A DNA stretch of 64,000 bases, from positions 1,412,751 to 1,476,750 of the forward strand of contig NZ_BBZI01000005.1 in NCBI RefSeq assembly GCF_008974245.1, in the 5' to 3' direction. The notes below the pieces were generated by a model, which ran no database searches, had not been told where the DNA came from, and saw only the letters and a program-made list of their open reading frames with translations. Position 1 is the stretch's first letter. Each line of letters starts with the position of its first letter. A program made the translations under genes and the position numbers. This stretch comes from Streptomyces abyssomicinicus (GTDB lineage: Bacteria > Actinomycetota > Actinomycetes > Streptomycetales > Streptomycetaceae). Positions 1 through 8,452 of this stretch are shown here, in pieces.

Positions 1-1
1 C

Positions 2-742
2 GAAGGGGTGAAGGACCGGCGCAGCGGTGAGCACTGGGCGGGCCGCCTGTACATGCGGGAGATCTCGCTGCGGGTGGACCGCTACCTGGTGAACACCCGG
101 GTGACGCCCAACCAGCTCACCTACCTGATGGTGGTGGCGGGCGTCCTGGCGGGCGCGGCACTTCTGCTGCCGGGCCTCGCCGGGGCGCTCCTCGGCGCGC
201 TGCTGATCCAGCTCTACCTGCTGCTGGACTGCGTCGACGGGGAGGTCGCCCGCTGGCGCAGGCAGACCTCCGTCACCGGCGTCTACCTGGACCGGATCGG
301 CCACTACCTCTCCGAGGCCGCCCTGCTGGTCGGGTTCGGCCTCAGGGGCGCCGACCTGTGGGACGGGTCGGAGGGCCCCGAGTGGCTGTGGGCCTTCCTC
401 GGCACGCTGGCCGCCCTGGGCGCGATCCTGATCAAGGCGGAGACCGACCTGGTCGACGTCGCGCGCAGCCGCAGCGGCCTGACCGCCGTGAAGGACGAGG
501 CGGCCGCGCCCCGTTCCTCCGGCCTGGCGCTGGCCCGCCGCGCGGCGGCCGCGCTGAAGTTCCACCGGCTGGTCGGCGGCGTCGAGGCGAGCCTGTTCAT
601 CCTCCTCGTCGCGATCGGCGACCTGATCGCCGGCGGCGGCCTCTTCTGGACCCGCCTCGGCATCGCCGTGCTGGCAGGCATCGCGATCCTGCAGACCCTG
701 CTGCACCTCGTGTCCATCCTCGCCTCGAGCAGACTGCGGTGA
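2..742 (+). CDS. CDP-alcohol phosphatidyltransferase family membrane protein (5' partial)
   Basis: Integral membrane enzyme of the family that transfers a phospho-alcohol group from a CDP-linked donor. The frame is open to the window edge and the first GTG at base 8 lies in what looks like conserved N-terminal sequence (KDRRSGEHWAGRLY), so the true start is probably upstream. The catalytic signature D-x2-D-G-x2-A-R-x8-G-x3-D-x3-D is recognisable as DCVDGEVAR...G-x3-D, but the last Asp is His (DRIGH). Hydrophobic segments follow. The stop overlaps the next start by 4 bases (GTGA), so it is co-translated with a glycosyltransferase and an ABC exporter. A role in teichoic-acid-like or other surface polymer assembly is inferred from context; the substrate is unknown. 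Confidence 0.8.
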   Translation, partial: EGVKDRRSGEHWAGRLYMREISLRVDRYLVNTRVTPNQLTYLMVVAGVLAGAALLLPGLAGALLGALLIQLYLLLDCVDGEVARWRRQTSVTGVYLDRIGHYLSEAALLVGFGLRGADLWDGSEGPEWLWAFLGTLAALGAILIKAETDLVDVARSRSGLTAVKDEAAAPRSSGLALARRAAAALKFHRLVGGVEASLFILLVAIGDLIAGGGLFWTRLGIAVLAGIAILQTLLHLVSILASSRLR

Positions 743-1719
743 GCGCCCCCATGAACGAATCCCTGAAGGACGCCGTGACCCAGGCCACGCCGGACGCCAC
801 CCCCACCGCCGGCCCCCGGCCGGCCAAGGTGGGCGCGGTGATCATCACCATGGGCAACCGCCCCGACGAACTGCGCGCGCTGCTCGACTCGGTGGCCCGC
901 CAGGAGGGCGACCCGGTCGAGGTCGTCGTGGTCGGCAACGGCGCCCCCGTGCCGGACGTGCCCGAGGGCGTGCGCACCGTCGAGCTGCCCGAGAACCTGG
1001 GCATCCCCGGCGGACGCAACGTCGGCATCGAGGCGTTCCGCACCGGAGGTACCGGCGGCACCGGAAGCCCCGGCTACGACGCCGACATCCTGCTCTTCCT
1101 GGACGACGACGGGCTGCTCGCCCGCACCGACACCGCCGAGCTGTGCCGGCAGGCCTTCGCGGCCGACCCCGAGCTGGGCATCGTCAGCTTCCGGATCGCC
1201 GACCCGGACACCGGCGAGACCCAGCGCCGGCACGTCCCCCGGCTGCGCGCCGCCGACCCGATGCGCTCCTCCCGGGTCACCACCTTCCTGGGCGGCGCCA
1301 ACGCGGTGCGCACCGAGGTCCTGGCCCAGGTGGGCGGACTCCCCGACGAGTTCTTCTACGCCCACGAGGAGACCGACCTCGCCTGGCGCGCCCTGGACGC
1401 CGGCTGGATGATCGACTACCGGGCCGACATGGTCCTGTACCACCCCACCACGGCCCCCTCCCGGCACGCGGTCTACCACCGGATGGTGGCCCGCAACCGG
1501 GTCTGGCTGGCCCGCCGCAACCTGCCCGCCCTGCTCGTCCCGGTCTACCTGGGCGTATGGATGGCGCTGACCCTCCTGCGCACCCGTTCCGGGGCCGCGC
1601 TCAAGGCCTGGTTCGGCGGCTTCAAGGAGGGATGGACCTCCCCCTGCGGCCCCCGGCGTCCGATGCGGTGGCGTACCGTTTGGCGGCTGACAAGACTGGG
1701 CCGGCCGCCGGTCATCTGA
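739..1719 (+). CDS. glycosyltransferase family 2 protein
   Basis: Predicted inverting sugar transferase of about 326 residues with a GT-A fold. The N-terminal strand VGAVIITMGNRPDELRALL is followed by a nucleotide-binding region, the metal-binding acidic cluster FLDDDG, and the motif FYAHEETDLAWRA, which matches the ED-type catalytic region of rhamnosyl- and galactofuranosyl-type GT2 enzymes. A hydrophobic stretch near residues 265-285 could anchor it to the membrane. The GTG start at 739 overlaps the preceding stop by 4 bases; an ATG four codons later is an alternative. It lies between a CDP-alcohol transferase and a TagGH-type exporter, so surface glycan or teichoic acid assembly is the likely role. 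The acceptor cannot be told from sequence. Confidence 0.85.
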   Translation: MSAPMNESLKDAVTQATPDATPTAGPRPAKVGAVIITMGNRPDELRALLDSVARQEGDPVEVVVVGNGAPVPDVPEGVRTVELPENLGIPGGRNVGIEAFRTGGTGGTGSPGYDADILLFLDDDGLLARTDTAELCRQAFAADPELGIVSFRIADPDTGETQRRHVPRLRAADPMRSSRVTTFLGGANAVRTEVLAQVGGLPDEFFYAHEETDLAWRALDAGWMIDYRADMVLYHPTTAPSRHAVYHRMVARNRVWLARRNLPALLVPVYLGVWMALTLLRTRSGAALKAWFGGFKEGWTSPCGPRRPMRWRTVWRLTRLGRPPVI

Positions 1720-1776
1720 CAAGCTCGTCGGAGTGAGGACCGGGCCGCGGCCGTGCCGGCTCGCCGCCGTGCCCCG

Positions 1777-1824
1777 GTCCGCGGCCGTGCCCGTCCGCGG
1801 CCGTGCCCGTCCGCGAACGTGCCC
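1777..1824. repeat. three tandem 16-bp units in the exporter leader
   Basis: GTCCGCGGCCGTGCCC occurs twice in perfect tandem (1777-1792, 1793-1808), followed by a third unit with two changes (1809-1824). It sits in the 177-bp gap between the glycosyltransferase stop and the permease start, so it is probably transcribed leader sequence. The function is unknown. Confidence 0.7.
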
Positions 1825-1896
1825 GTCCCCGTCCGTGCACCCGCACGGCGGCCCACCGACACGCCGTATCCACCCGAGACAGCGAGAGTTCGAGCA

Positions 1897-2826
1897 GTGA
1901 GTGAGTCAACGCATGACGGCCCGGTCGCGGTGAGTCCGCGCCCGGCGCCCGACGACGGTCCGACGGCGGCGGAGCTCGCCGCCCGGTACGGCCTGTCCGT
2001 GAGCGGAGCGCGGCCCGCGATCCCGGCCTACGTGCGTCAGCTGTGGAACCGCAGGCACTTCATCGTCGCCTTCTCGCGCGCCAAGCTGTCCGCCCAGTAC
2101 AGCCAGGCCAAGCTCGGCCAGCTCTGGCAGGTGGTGACGCCGCTGCTCAACGCGCTGGTCTACTACCTGATCTTCGGGCTCATCCTGAACGCGGGCCGCG
2201 GTCTGCCCAAGGACGTGTACATCCCGTTCCTGGTGACCGGCGTGTTCGTGTTCACCTTCACCCAGACGTCGGTGATGTCCGGCGTCCGCGCCATCTCGGG
2301 CAACCTGGGCCTGGTGCGGGCGCTGCACTTCCCACGGGCCTCGCTGCCGATCTCCTTCGCCCTCCAGCAGCTCCAGCAGCTGCTGGTGTCGATGATCGTG
2401 CTGTTCGTGGTGGTGATGGTCTTCGGCAGCCGGCCCTCGCTGTCCTGGCTGCTGATCGTCCCCGCGCTGCTGCTGCAGTTCGGCTTCAACACCGGGCTGG
2501 CACTGATCATGGCGCGGGCCGGGGCGCACACCCCCGACCTGGCCCAGCTGATGCCGTTCGTCACCCGCACCTGGATGTACGCCTCCGGCGTGATGTTCTC
2601 CATCCCGGCCATGCTCGAGGGCCGGCCCCGGTGGATCGCGGACGTGCTCCAGTGGAACCCGGCCGCCGTGTACATGGACCTGATCCGCTTCGCGCTCATC
2701 GACGGCTACGGGTCCGAGAACCTTCCGCCGCACGTGTGGGCGGTGGCGCTGGGCTGGGCCGTGGTGATCCTGGCCGGCGGCTTCGTGTACTTCTGGAAGG
2801 CTGAGGAGAGGTACGGCCGTGGCTGA
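1897..2826 (+). CDS. ABC-2 type polysaccharide/teichoic acid exporter permease (TagG-like)
   Basis: Membrane subunit of an ABC exporter, about 309 residues. A cytoplasmic N-terminal region of about 60 residues ends in the amphipathic segment YVRQLWNRRHFIVAFSRAKL, typical of TagG/Wzm permeases. Six hydrophobic segments follow, including LLNALVYYLIFGLIL, FLVTGVFVFTFTQTSVM and LLVSMIVLFVVVMVFG. The GTG at 1897 was chosen because upstream codons are repeat-derived Pro/Arg/Val sequence. Its 3' end overlaps the ATPase gene by 8 bases, so the pair forms one exporter. The cargo is probably the polymer made by the upstream transferases (inference). Confidence 0.85.
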   Translation: MSESTHDGPVAVSPRPAPDDGPTAAELAARYGLSVSGARPAIPAYVRQLWNRRHFIVAFSRAKLSAQYSQAKLGQLWQVVTPLLNALVYYLIFGLILNAGRGLPKDVYIPFLVTGVFVFTFTQTSVMSGVRAISGNLGLVRALHFPRASLPISFALQQLQQLLVSMIVLFVVVMVFGSRPSLSWLLIVPALLLQFGFNTGLALIMARAGAHTPDLAQLMPFVTRTWMYASGVMFSIPAMLEGRPRWIADVLQWNPAAVYMDLIRFALIDGYGSENLPPHVWAVALGWAVVILAGGFVYFWKAEERYGRG

Positions 2827-3598
2827 GCAGCACCAGGAAGCCCGCGTCCCCACGGTGATCGCGGACGAACTGCACATCGTCTACAAGGTCAACGGCGCCA
2901 AGAAGGGCAAGGGCAGCGCCACCGCCGCGCTCTCCCGCATCCTGCGCCGCGGCGAGGAACGGGGCGTGCGCGAGGTGCACGCCGTGCGCGGCGTCTCCTT
3001 CGTCTCGTACAAGGGCGAGGCCATCGGCCTCATCGGCTCCAACGGCTCCGGCAAGTCCACCCTGCTGCGGGCCATCGCCGGCCTGCTGCCCGCCGAGCGC
3101 GGCAGGGTGTACACCAACGGCCAGCCCTCCCTGCTGGGCGTCAACGCCGCCCTGATGAACGACCTGACCGGCGAGCGCAACGTCATACTCGGCGGTCTCG
3201 CCATGGGCATGTCGCGCGAGCAGATCCGGGAGCGCTACCAGGAGATCGTCGACTTCTCCGGCATCAACGAGAAGGGCGACTTCATCAGCCTGCCCATGCG
3301 GACCTACTCCTCCGGCATGGCGGCCCGTCTGCGGTTCTCCATCGCCGCGGCCAAGGACCACGACGTGCTGATGATCGACGAGGCGCTGGCCACCGGCGAC
3401 CGCAAGTTCCAGAAGCGCTCCGAGGCCCGGATCCGCGAGCTGCGCCAGCAGGCGGGCACCGTCTTCCTGGTGAGCCACAACAACAAGTCGATCCGCGACA
3501 CCTGCGAGCGGGTGCTCTGGCTGGAGCGCGGCGAGCTGCGGATGGACGGACCCACCGACGAGGTCCTCAAGGAGTACGAGGAGTTCACGGCGAAGTGA
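2819..3598 (+). CDS. ABC exporter ATP-binding subunit (TagH/Wzt-like)
   Basis: ATPase subunit of 259 residues. It has a Walker A motif GSNGSGKST (about residues 73-81), a degenerate signature YSSGMAARLRF, Walker B VLMIDEALATGD, and an H-loop in FLVSHNNKSI. The N-terminal insertion of about 45 residues before the core (KKGKGSATAALSRILRRGEE) is typical of polysaccharide and teichoic acid exporters. There is no long C-terminal carbohydrate-binding domain of the Wzt O9a type. The GTG start lies inside the permease gene, so the two are translationally coupled. Confidence 0.88.
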   Translation: MAEQHQEARVPTVIADELHIVYKVNGAKKGKGSATAALSRILRRGEERGVREVHAVRGVSFVSYKGEAIGLIGSNGSGKSTLLRAIAGLLPAERGRVYTNGQPSLLGVNAALMNDLTGERNVILGGLAMGMSREQIRERYQEIVDFSGINEKGDFISLPMRTYSSGMAARLRFSIAAAKDHDVLMIDEALATGDRKFQKRSEARIRELRQQAGTVFLVSHNNKSIRDTCERVLWLERGELRMDGPTDEVLKEYEEFTAK

Positions 3599-3616
3599 CG
3601 CCGTGACGGCCCGGTC

Positions 3617-3647
3617 GCGCCGCGCCCGCCCCGCGCGGGCGCGGCGC
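3617..3647. terminator. GC-rich hairpin ending the exporter operon
   Basis: A perfect 13-bp stem (GCGCCGCGCCCGC paired with GCGGGCGCGGCGC) closes a 5-nt loop 18 bp after the ATPase stop. There is no U-tract, as is usual for Streptomyces terminators. The rest of the gap, to 3850, includes an AT-richer stretch around 3811-3830 that could hold the hopanoid operon promoter, but no clear -35 is visible. Confidence 0.6.
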
Positions 3648-3850
3648 CGCGTTCTCCGGCCTGGTCCGTGCTGTCGTGACCGGGGGGCACCCCCCTGCCG
3701 ACCAGCGACGGAGCGCCACGTAGGGTGGTTCGGGCGCCGCAATCACGGCAAGCCCGACGAATCGGCGTATTCCTCGCACCCGAGCGCGTCGCCCCGCGGG
3801 CGGCGTGTCCGAAATAGTGCGATTTAGATCCACGGTGTAGAACGGGAGAC

Positions 3851-3922
3851 ATGACGGCAATGGCTACGGAAGCTCCCCGACCCGTAGGGTCCGCCGTCCT
3901 CGTCCAGGGCCGCGCGTGGTGA
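3851..3922 (+). CDS. possible 23-codon leader peptide overlapping hpnC start
   Basis: An ATG preceded by GGGAG begins a 23-codon frame (MTAMATEAPRPVGSAVL then VQGRAW) whose TGA overlaps the second GTG of hpnC as GTGA, the coupling arrangement used elsewhere in this operon. It may be a leader peptide. Alternatively it is the original N-terminus of HpnC, displaced by a small insertion: joining Leu17 to the Asp codon at 3961 would give a continuous, plausible HpnC start. The spacing from GGGAG to ATG is only 2 nt, which weakens independent translation. Confidence 0.35.
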   Translation: MTAMATEAPRPVGSAVLVQGRAW

Positions 3923-4815
3923 GGCGCGCCGCGGCGCCGCGTGCCGGGGACGGCACCCTCGACAAGGCGGCCGACGAGAACTTCCCCGTGGCACCGTTCT
4001 TCCTGCCCCGCGCCTGGCGCGAGGACCTGATGGCCGTCTACGGCTTCGCCCGTCTGGTCGACGACATCGGCGACGGCGACCTCGCCCCCGGCGGCGAGGA
4101 CGCCCGGCTGCTGGGCGTCGCCCCCGCCGACGCCGACGACCGGCTCCTGACGCTCGACGCACTGGAGGCGGACCTCGGTCGCCTGTTCGGCGGCGGCCGG
4201 GCCGGCCATCCGCTGGTCGCCGCCCTCGCGCCGACCGTCCGCCGGGCCGGCCTCACCCCCGAGCCGTTCCTCGCCCTGGTCGCCGCCAACCGGCAGGACC
4301 AGCAGGTCACGCGCTACGAGACCTGGGACGACCTGCTCGCCTACTGCGAACTGTCGGCCAACCCCGTCGGCCGCCTGGTGCTCGCCGTCACCGGGACGGC
4401 CACCCCCGAACGGATCCGCCGCTCCGACGCGGTGTGCACCGCGCTCCAGGTCGTCGAGCACGTCCAGGACGTCCGCGAGGACCTGGGCCGGGGCCGGATC
4501 TACCTGCCGCTGCAGGACATGAAACGTTTTCACGTCGACGAGGCCGACCTCGCCGCACCCACGGCCAACGCGTCCGTCCGGGCGCTGATCGCCTTCGAGG
4601 CCGACCGCGCGCGGACGCTGCTGGACGAGGGCGTGCCCCTGGTCGCGAGCGTGTCCGGCCGGCTGCGGCTGCTGCTGACCGGATTCACCGCCGGCGGCCG
4701 GGCGGCGCTCGCCGCCGTCGCCGCCGCCGGGTTCGACGTGCTGCCCGGCCCGCCGAGGGCCGGCAAGGTACGCCTGCTGCGTGAGGCGGGCGCGATCCTG
4801 CGAGGAGAGAGGTGA
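3916..4815 (+). CDS. hpnC: hydroxysqualene synthase HpnC (squalene/phytoene synthase family)
   Basis: Second step of the bacterial squalene route: in the HpnCDE pathway HpnC converts presqualene diphosphate to hydroxysqualene. The 299-residue protein has the first acidic motif in YGFARLVDDIGDGD and the second region VVEHVQDVREDLGRGRIYLP, in the HpnC form rather than the canonical NILRD form. The conserved start block DKAADENFPVAPFFLPRAWR follows about 15 variable residues. The start is uncertain: GTG 3916 or 3919, with a possible 23-codon leader just upstream. The hpnD start overlaps its stop by 4 bases. Confidence 0.88.
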   Translation: MVRRAAAPRAGDGTLDKAADENFPVAPFFLPRAWREDLMAVYGFARLVDDIGDGDLAPGGEDARLLGVAPADADDRLLTLDALEADLGRLFGGGRAGHPLVAALAPTVRRAGLTPEPFLALVAANRQDQQVTRYETWDDLLAYCELSANPVGRLVLAVTGTATPERIRRSDAVCTALQVVEHVQDVREDLGRGRIYLPLQDMKRFHVDEADLAAPTANASVRALIAFEADRARTLLDEGVPLVASVSGRLRLLLTGFTAGGRAALAAVAAAGFDVLPGPPRAGKVRLLREAGAILRGER

Positions 4816-5762
4816 TCCCGACCGTGGACCCCGAGCGGGACGTGTCCGCGCCGGTGCTCGCCGCCTACAGCTACTGCGAGACCGTCACCGGACAACAGGC
4901 GCGCAACTTCGCCTACGGCATCCGGCTGCTGCCCGAGGGCAAACGACGCGCCATGTCGGCGCTCTACGCCTTCTCCCGGCGCGTCGACGACATCGGCGAC
5001 GGCGACCTGCCGCCCGAGGTCAAGGCGGTCCGCCTGGACGAGACACGGGCACTGCTCGCCCGGATCCGCGAGGGCGGGATCGACGACTACGACACCGACC
5101 CGGTGGCGGTGGCCCTGGCGCACGCGGCACGCGTCTTCCCGATACCGCTGGGCGGACTGGACGAGCTGATCGACGGCGTGGTGATGGACGTCCACGGCGC
5201 GACCTACGAGACCTGGGACGACCTGGCGCTGTACTGCCGGTGCGTGGCGGGCGCGATCGGCCGTCTCTCGCTCGGCGTCTTCGGCGCCGACCCCGGGGCG
5301 CCCGAGGCCGGCCGCGCGGCCGAGTACGCCGACACGCTCGGCCTCGCGCTCCAGCTCACCAACATCCTGCGCGACCTGCGCGAGGACGCGGAGGGCGGCC
5401 GCACCTACCTGCCCGCCGAGGACCTGGCCAAGTTCGGCTGCTCGGCCGGCTTCGACGGCCCGCTGCCGCCCGCCGGCTCCGACTTCGCCGGGCTCGTGCA
5501 CTTCGAGGTGCACAGGGCCCGCGCCCTGTTCGCCGAGGGCTACCGGCTGCTGCCCATGCTCGACCGGCGCAGCGGCGCCTGCGTCGCCGCCATGGCCGGG
5601 ATCTACCGGCGCCTGCTGGACCGCATCGAGCGCGACCCGGAGGCCGTGCTGCGCGGCCGGGTATCCCTGCCCGGCCGGGAGAAGGCGTACGTCGCCGTCC
5701 GCGGCCTGTCCGGCCTGGACGCCCGCACCGTCACCCGACGCGGCGTCAGGAGGCCCTCGTGA
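4812..5762 (+). CDS. hpnD: presqualene diphosphate synthase HpnD
   Basis: Condenses two farnesyl diphosphates to presqualene diphosphate, the first committed step to hopanoids. The 316-residue protein has both Asp-rich motifs of the all-alpha prenyl-transferring fold: SRRVDDIGDGD near residue 60 and LTNILRDLREDAEGGRTYLP near residues 175-195. The motif YSYCETVTGQQARNFAYGIRLLP near the N-terminus is typical of HpnD. The GTG start is coupled to hpnC by GTGA. Length and motifs are normal. Confidence 0.92.
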   Translation: MIPTVDPERDVSAPVLAAYSYCETVTGQQARNFAYGIRLLPEGKRRAMSALYAFSRRVDDIGDGDLPPEVKAVRLDETRALLARIREGGIDDYDTDPVAVALAHAARVFPIPLGGLDELIDGVVMDVHGATYETWDDLALYCRCVAGAIGRLSLGVFGADPGAPEAGRAAEYADTLGLALQLTNILRDLREDAEGGRTYLPAEDLAKFGCSAGFDGPLPPAGSDFAGLVHFEVHRARALFAEGYRLLPMLDRRSGACVAAMAGIYRRLLDRIERDPEAVLRGRVSLPGREKAYVAVRGLSGLDARTVTRRGVRRPS

Positions 5763-5781
5763 CCGCACCGGAGGGGACCCG

Positions 5782-7233
5782 ATGACCCGCACCACGACGG
5801 CCCGCGCCACCGGCCCGGGCGACGCCGTCGTCGTGGGCGGCGGGCTGGCCGGCGTCACCGCCGCGCTGTCCCTCGCCGACTCCGGCGTCCGCGTCACCCT
5901 GCTGGAGGGCCGCCCCCGGCTCGGCGGCCTCGCCTTCTCCTTCCGCCGCGGCGAGCTGACCGTGGACAACGGGCAGCACGTGTACCTGCGCTGCTGCACC
6001 GCCTACCGCTGGTTCCTCGAACGGGTCGGCGGCGCCGGGCTCGCCCCGCTGCAGGAACGTCTCGACGTGCCCGTCGTCGACGTGGCCCGGCCCGCGGGCC
6101 GCCGGCTCGGCAGGCTGCGGCGCGACCCGCTGCCGGTGCCGCTGCACCTCGGCCGCAGCCTCACCGCCTACCCGCACCTGACGCTCGCCGACCGCGCCCG
6201 GGTGGGCCGCGCGGCCGCCGCGCTGTACCGGCTCGACCCCGAGGACCCGGCCCTCGACGAACAGGACTTCGGCAGCTGGCTGGCCTCCCACGGCCAGTCG
6301 CCGCGCGCCGTCGAGGCGCTGTGGGACCTGATCGGCGTCGCCACCCTCAACGCCCGGGCCGGCGACGTCTCGCTGGCACTGGCCGCCATGGTGCTGCGCA
6401 CCGGGCTGCTCTCCGAGGCCGGCGCCGCCGACATCGGCTGGGCCCGCGTCCCCCTCGGCGACCTGCACGACACCCTCGCCCGCCGGGCCATGGAGGCCGC
6501 GGGGGTCCGCGTGGTCACCCGCGCCCGGGCCACCGGCCTGACCCGCCGCGAGGACGGCCGCTGGCAGGTGGACCTCACCGAGGGCGCGGACGGCCCCGGG
6601 ACGCTCGCCGCAGACGCGGTGGTCCTCGCGGTGCCGCCCCGGGAGACCCACGCACTGCTGCCCGCCGGAGCGGTCGAGGACGCCGGACGGCTCCTGGAGA
6701 TCGGCCACTCGCCCATCCTCAACGTGCACGTCGTCTACGACCGCACGGTCCTCGACGCCCCGTTCGTCGCCGGTCTGGGCACCCCGATCCAGTGGGTCTT
6801 CGACCGCACCGCGGCGTCCGGGCTGACCGAGGGCCAGTACCTCGCGCTCTCGCAGTCCGCCGCCCACGAGGACATCGACGCCCCGGTCGCCGAACTGCGC
6901 GCCCGGTACCTGCCGGAGCTGGAGAAACTCCTGCCGCTCACCCGCGGCGCCCGGGTGCGGGACTTCTTCGTCACCCGCGAACGCACCGCCACCTTCACCC
7001 CCGCCCCCGGCGTCGGCCGGCTGCGGCCCGGTGCCCGGACCCGGCTGCCCGGACTCGCCCTGGCCGGGGCGTGGACCGCCACCGGCTGGCCCGCCACCAT
7101 GGAGGGCGCCGTCCGCAGCGGCCTCGGCGCGGCCGACGCCGCCCTGACCACCCTGGGCCGCGCCCGCCACGCCCGCCTCGACTTCGAACCCGCACCGGCG
7201 CCCGCCGCAAGCCTCCCAGGCGGCGCCGCATGA
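5782..7233 (+). CDS. hpnE: hydroxysqualene dehydroxylase HpnE (FAD-dependent)
   Basis: FAD-dependent amine-oxidase/phytoene-desaturase-like enzyme that reduces hydroxysqualene to squalene in the HpnCDE route. The N-terminal dinucleotide-binding motif VVVGGGLAGVTAALSLADSG is followed by an acidic Glu at the end of the second strand (LLEGRPRLGG). The C-terminal FAD-contact region LALAGAWTATGWPATMEGAVRSG is clear. It is 483 residues with an ATG preceded by GGAGGGG. It is 19 bases downstream of hpnD and overlaps an alternative upstream start of the prenyl synthase gene. Confidence 0.9.
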   Translation: MTRTTTARATGPGDAVVVGGGLAGVTAALSLADSGVRVTLLEGRPRLGGLAFSFRRGELTVDNGQHVYLRCCTAYRWFLERVGGAGLAPLQERLDVPVVDVARPAGRRLGRLRRDPLPVPLHLGRSLTAYPHLTLADRARVGRAAAALYRLDPEDPALDEQDFGSWLASHGQSPRAVEALWDLIGVATLNARAGDVSLALAAMVLRTGLLSEAGAADIGWARVPLGDLHDTLARRAMEAAGVRVVTRARATGLTRREDGRWQVDLTEGADGPGTLAADAVVLAVPPRETHALLPAGAVEDAGRLLEIGHSPILNVHVVYDRTVLDAPFVAGLGTPIQWVFDRTAASGLTEGQYLALSQSAAHEDIDAPVAELRARYLPELEKLLPLTRGARVRDFFVTRERTATFTPAPGVGRLRPGARTRLPGLALAGAWTATGWPATMEGAVRSGLGAADAALTTLGRARHARLDFEPAPAPAASLPGGAA

Positions 7234-7286
7234 GCGCCCGCGCCGGCGCGGCGCCGCCCATCCCTGTCACCACACGAGGAGAGACT

Positions 7287-8354
7287 GTGCCCACTGTGCC
7301 CCCGGCCGAGAAGGCTGCCGACGCGGTGGACGTGACCGCGCTGCTGGAGCGCGGCCGGACGCTGGCCACACCGGTGCTGAGGGCCGCCGTGGAGCGTCTC
7401 GCGGCGCCCATGGACACCGTCGCCGCCTACCACTTCGGCTGGATCGACGCCGAAGGCAACCCGGCCTCCGGGGACGGCGGCAAGGCCGTGCGCCCCGCCC
7501 TCGCGGTGATGTCCGCCGAGGCCGCCGGCGCCGCACCCGAGGTGGGGATCGCCGGAGCCGTCGCTGTGGAGCTGGTCCACAACTTCTCGCTGCTGCACGA
7601 CGACCTGATGGACGGCGACGAGCAGCGCCGCCACCGCGACACCGTCTGGAAGGTGCACGGCCCCGCCCAGGCGATCCTGGTCGGCGACGCCCTGTTCGCC
7701 CTGGCCAACGAGGTACTGCTGGAGCTCGGCACCGTCGAGGCGGGCCGCGCCGCCCGGCGCCTGACCGCCGCCAGCCGGGCGCTGATCGACGGCCAGGCCC
7801 AGGACATCTCCTACGAGCACCGCGAGCGGGTCACCGTCGAGGAGTGCCTGGAGATGGAGGGCAACAAGACCGGCGCCCTCCTCGCCTGCGCCTGCTCCAT
7901 CGGCGCCGTCCTCGGCGGCGCCGACGACCGCACGGCGGACGCCCTCGAACGCTACGGCTACCACCTCGGCCTCGCCTTCCAGGCCGTCGACGACCTGCTC
8001 GGCATCTGGGGCGACCCGGACTCCACCGGCAAGCAGACCTGGAGCGACCTGCGCCAGCGCAAGAAGTCCCTGCCGGTGGTGGCCGCCCTCGCGGCCGGCG
8101 GACCCGCCTCCGAGAAGCTGGGCGAGATCCTCGCCGCCGACGCCGGGATCAGCGACTTCGAGAACTTCTCCGAGGAGGAGTTCGCCTCCCGCGCCGCGCT
8201 GATCGAGGAGGCCGGTGGCCGGGCGTGGACCGCCGACGAGGCCCGCCGCCAGCACGCCGTCGCCCTGCGGGCCCTCGACGAGGTGGAGATGCCCGCCCGG
8301 GTGCGGGAAGAGTTCGTGGCGCTCGCCGACTTCGTGGTGGTTCGCACGAGATGA
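7287..8354 (+). CDS. polyprenyl diphosphate synthase (FPP/GGPP-type)
   Basis: Trans-isoprenyl diphosphate synthase of about 355 residues that should supply farnesyl diphosphate to HpnD; the exact chain length is not proven. The first aspartate-rich motif is in NFSLLHDDLMDGDEQRRHRD, the second in GLAFQAVDDLLGIWGD, with a GNKTGALLACA block and a KKSLPVV segment between and after. GTG 7287 was preferred because AGGAGAG precedes it. An in-frame ATG at 7230 overlapping the hpnE stop (ATGA) would add 19 low-complexity residues and cannot be excluded. It stands between hpnE and shc in the same operon. Confidence 0.9.
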   Translation: MPTVPPAEKAADAVDVTALLERGRTLATPVLRAAVERLAAPMDTVAAYHFGWIDAEGNPASGDGGKAVRPALAVMSAEAAGAAPEVGIAGAVAVELVHNFSLLHDDLMDGDEQRRHRDTVWKVHGPAQAILVGDALFALANEVLLELGTVEAGRAARRLTAASRALIDGQAQDISYEHRERVTVEECLEMEGNKTGALLACACSIGAVLGGADDRTADALERYGYHLGLAFQAVDDLLGIWGDPDSTGKQTWSDLRQRKKSLPVVAALAAGGPASEKLGEILAADAGISDFENFSEEEFASRAALIEEAGGRAWTADEARRQHAVALRALDEVEMPARVREEFVALADFVVVRTR

Positions 8355-8452
8355 TCCCGGAAGGTCCGAGCACCGCGTAGTCGCCGGCGGCTTCCCAGGA
8401 AGCCGGCCGGTGGCGGACCCGCAGCAGACGCACACTGCAGGAAGGGGAAGCC

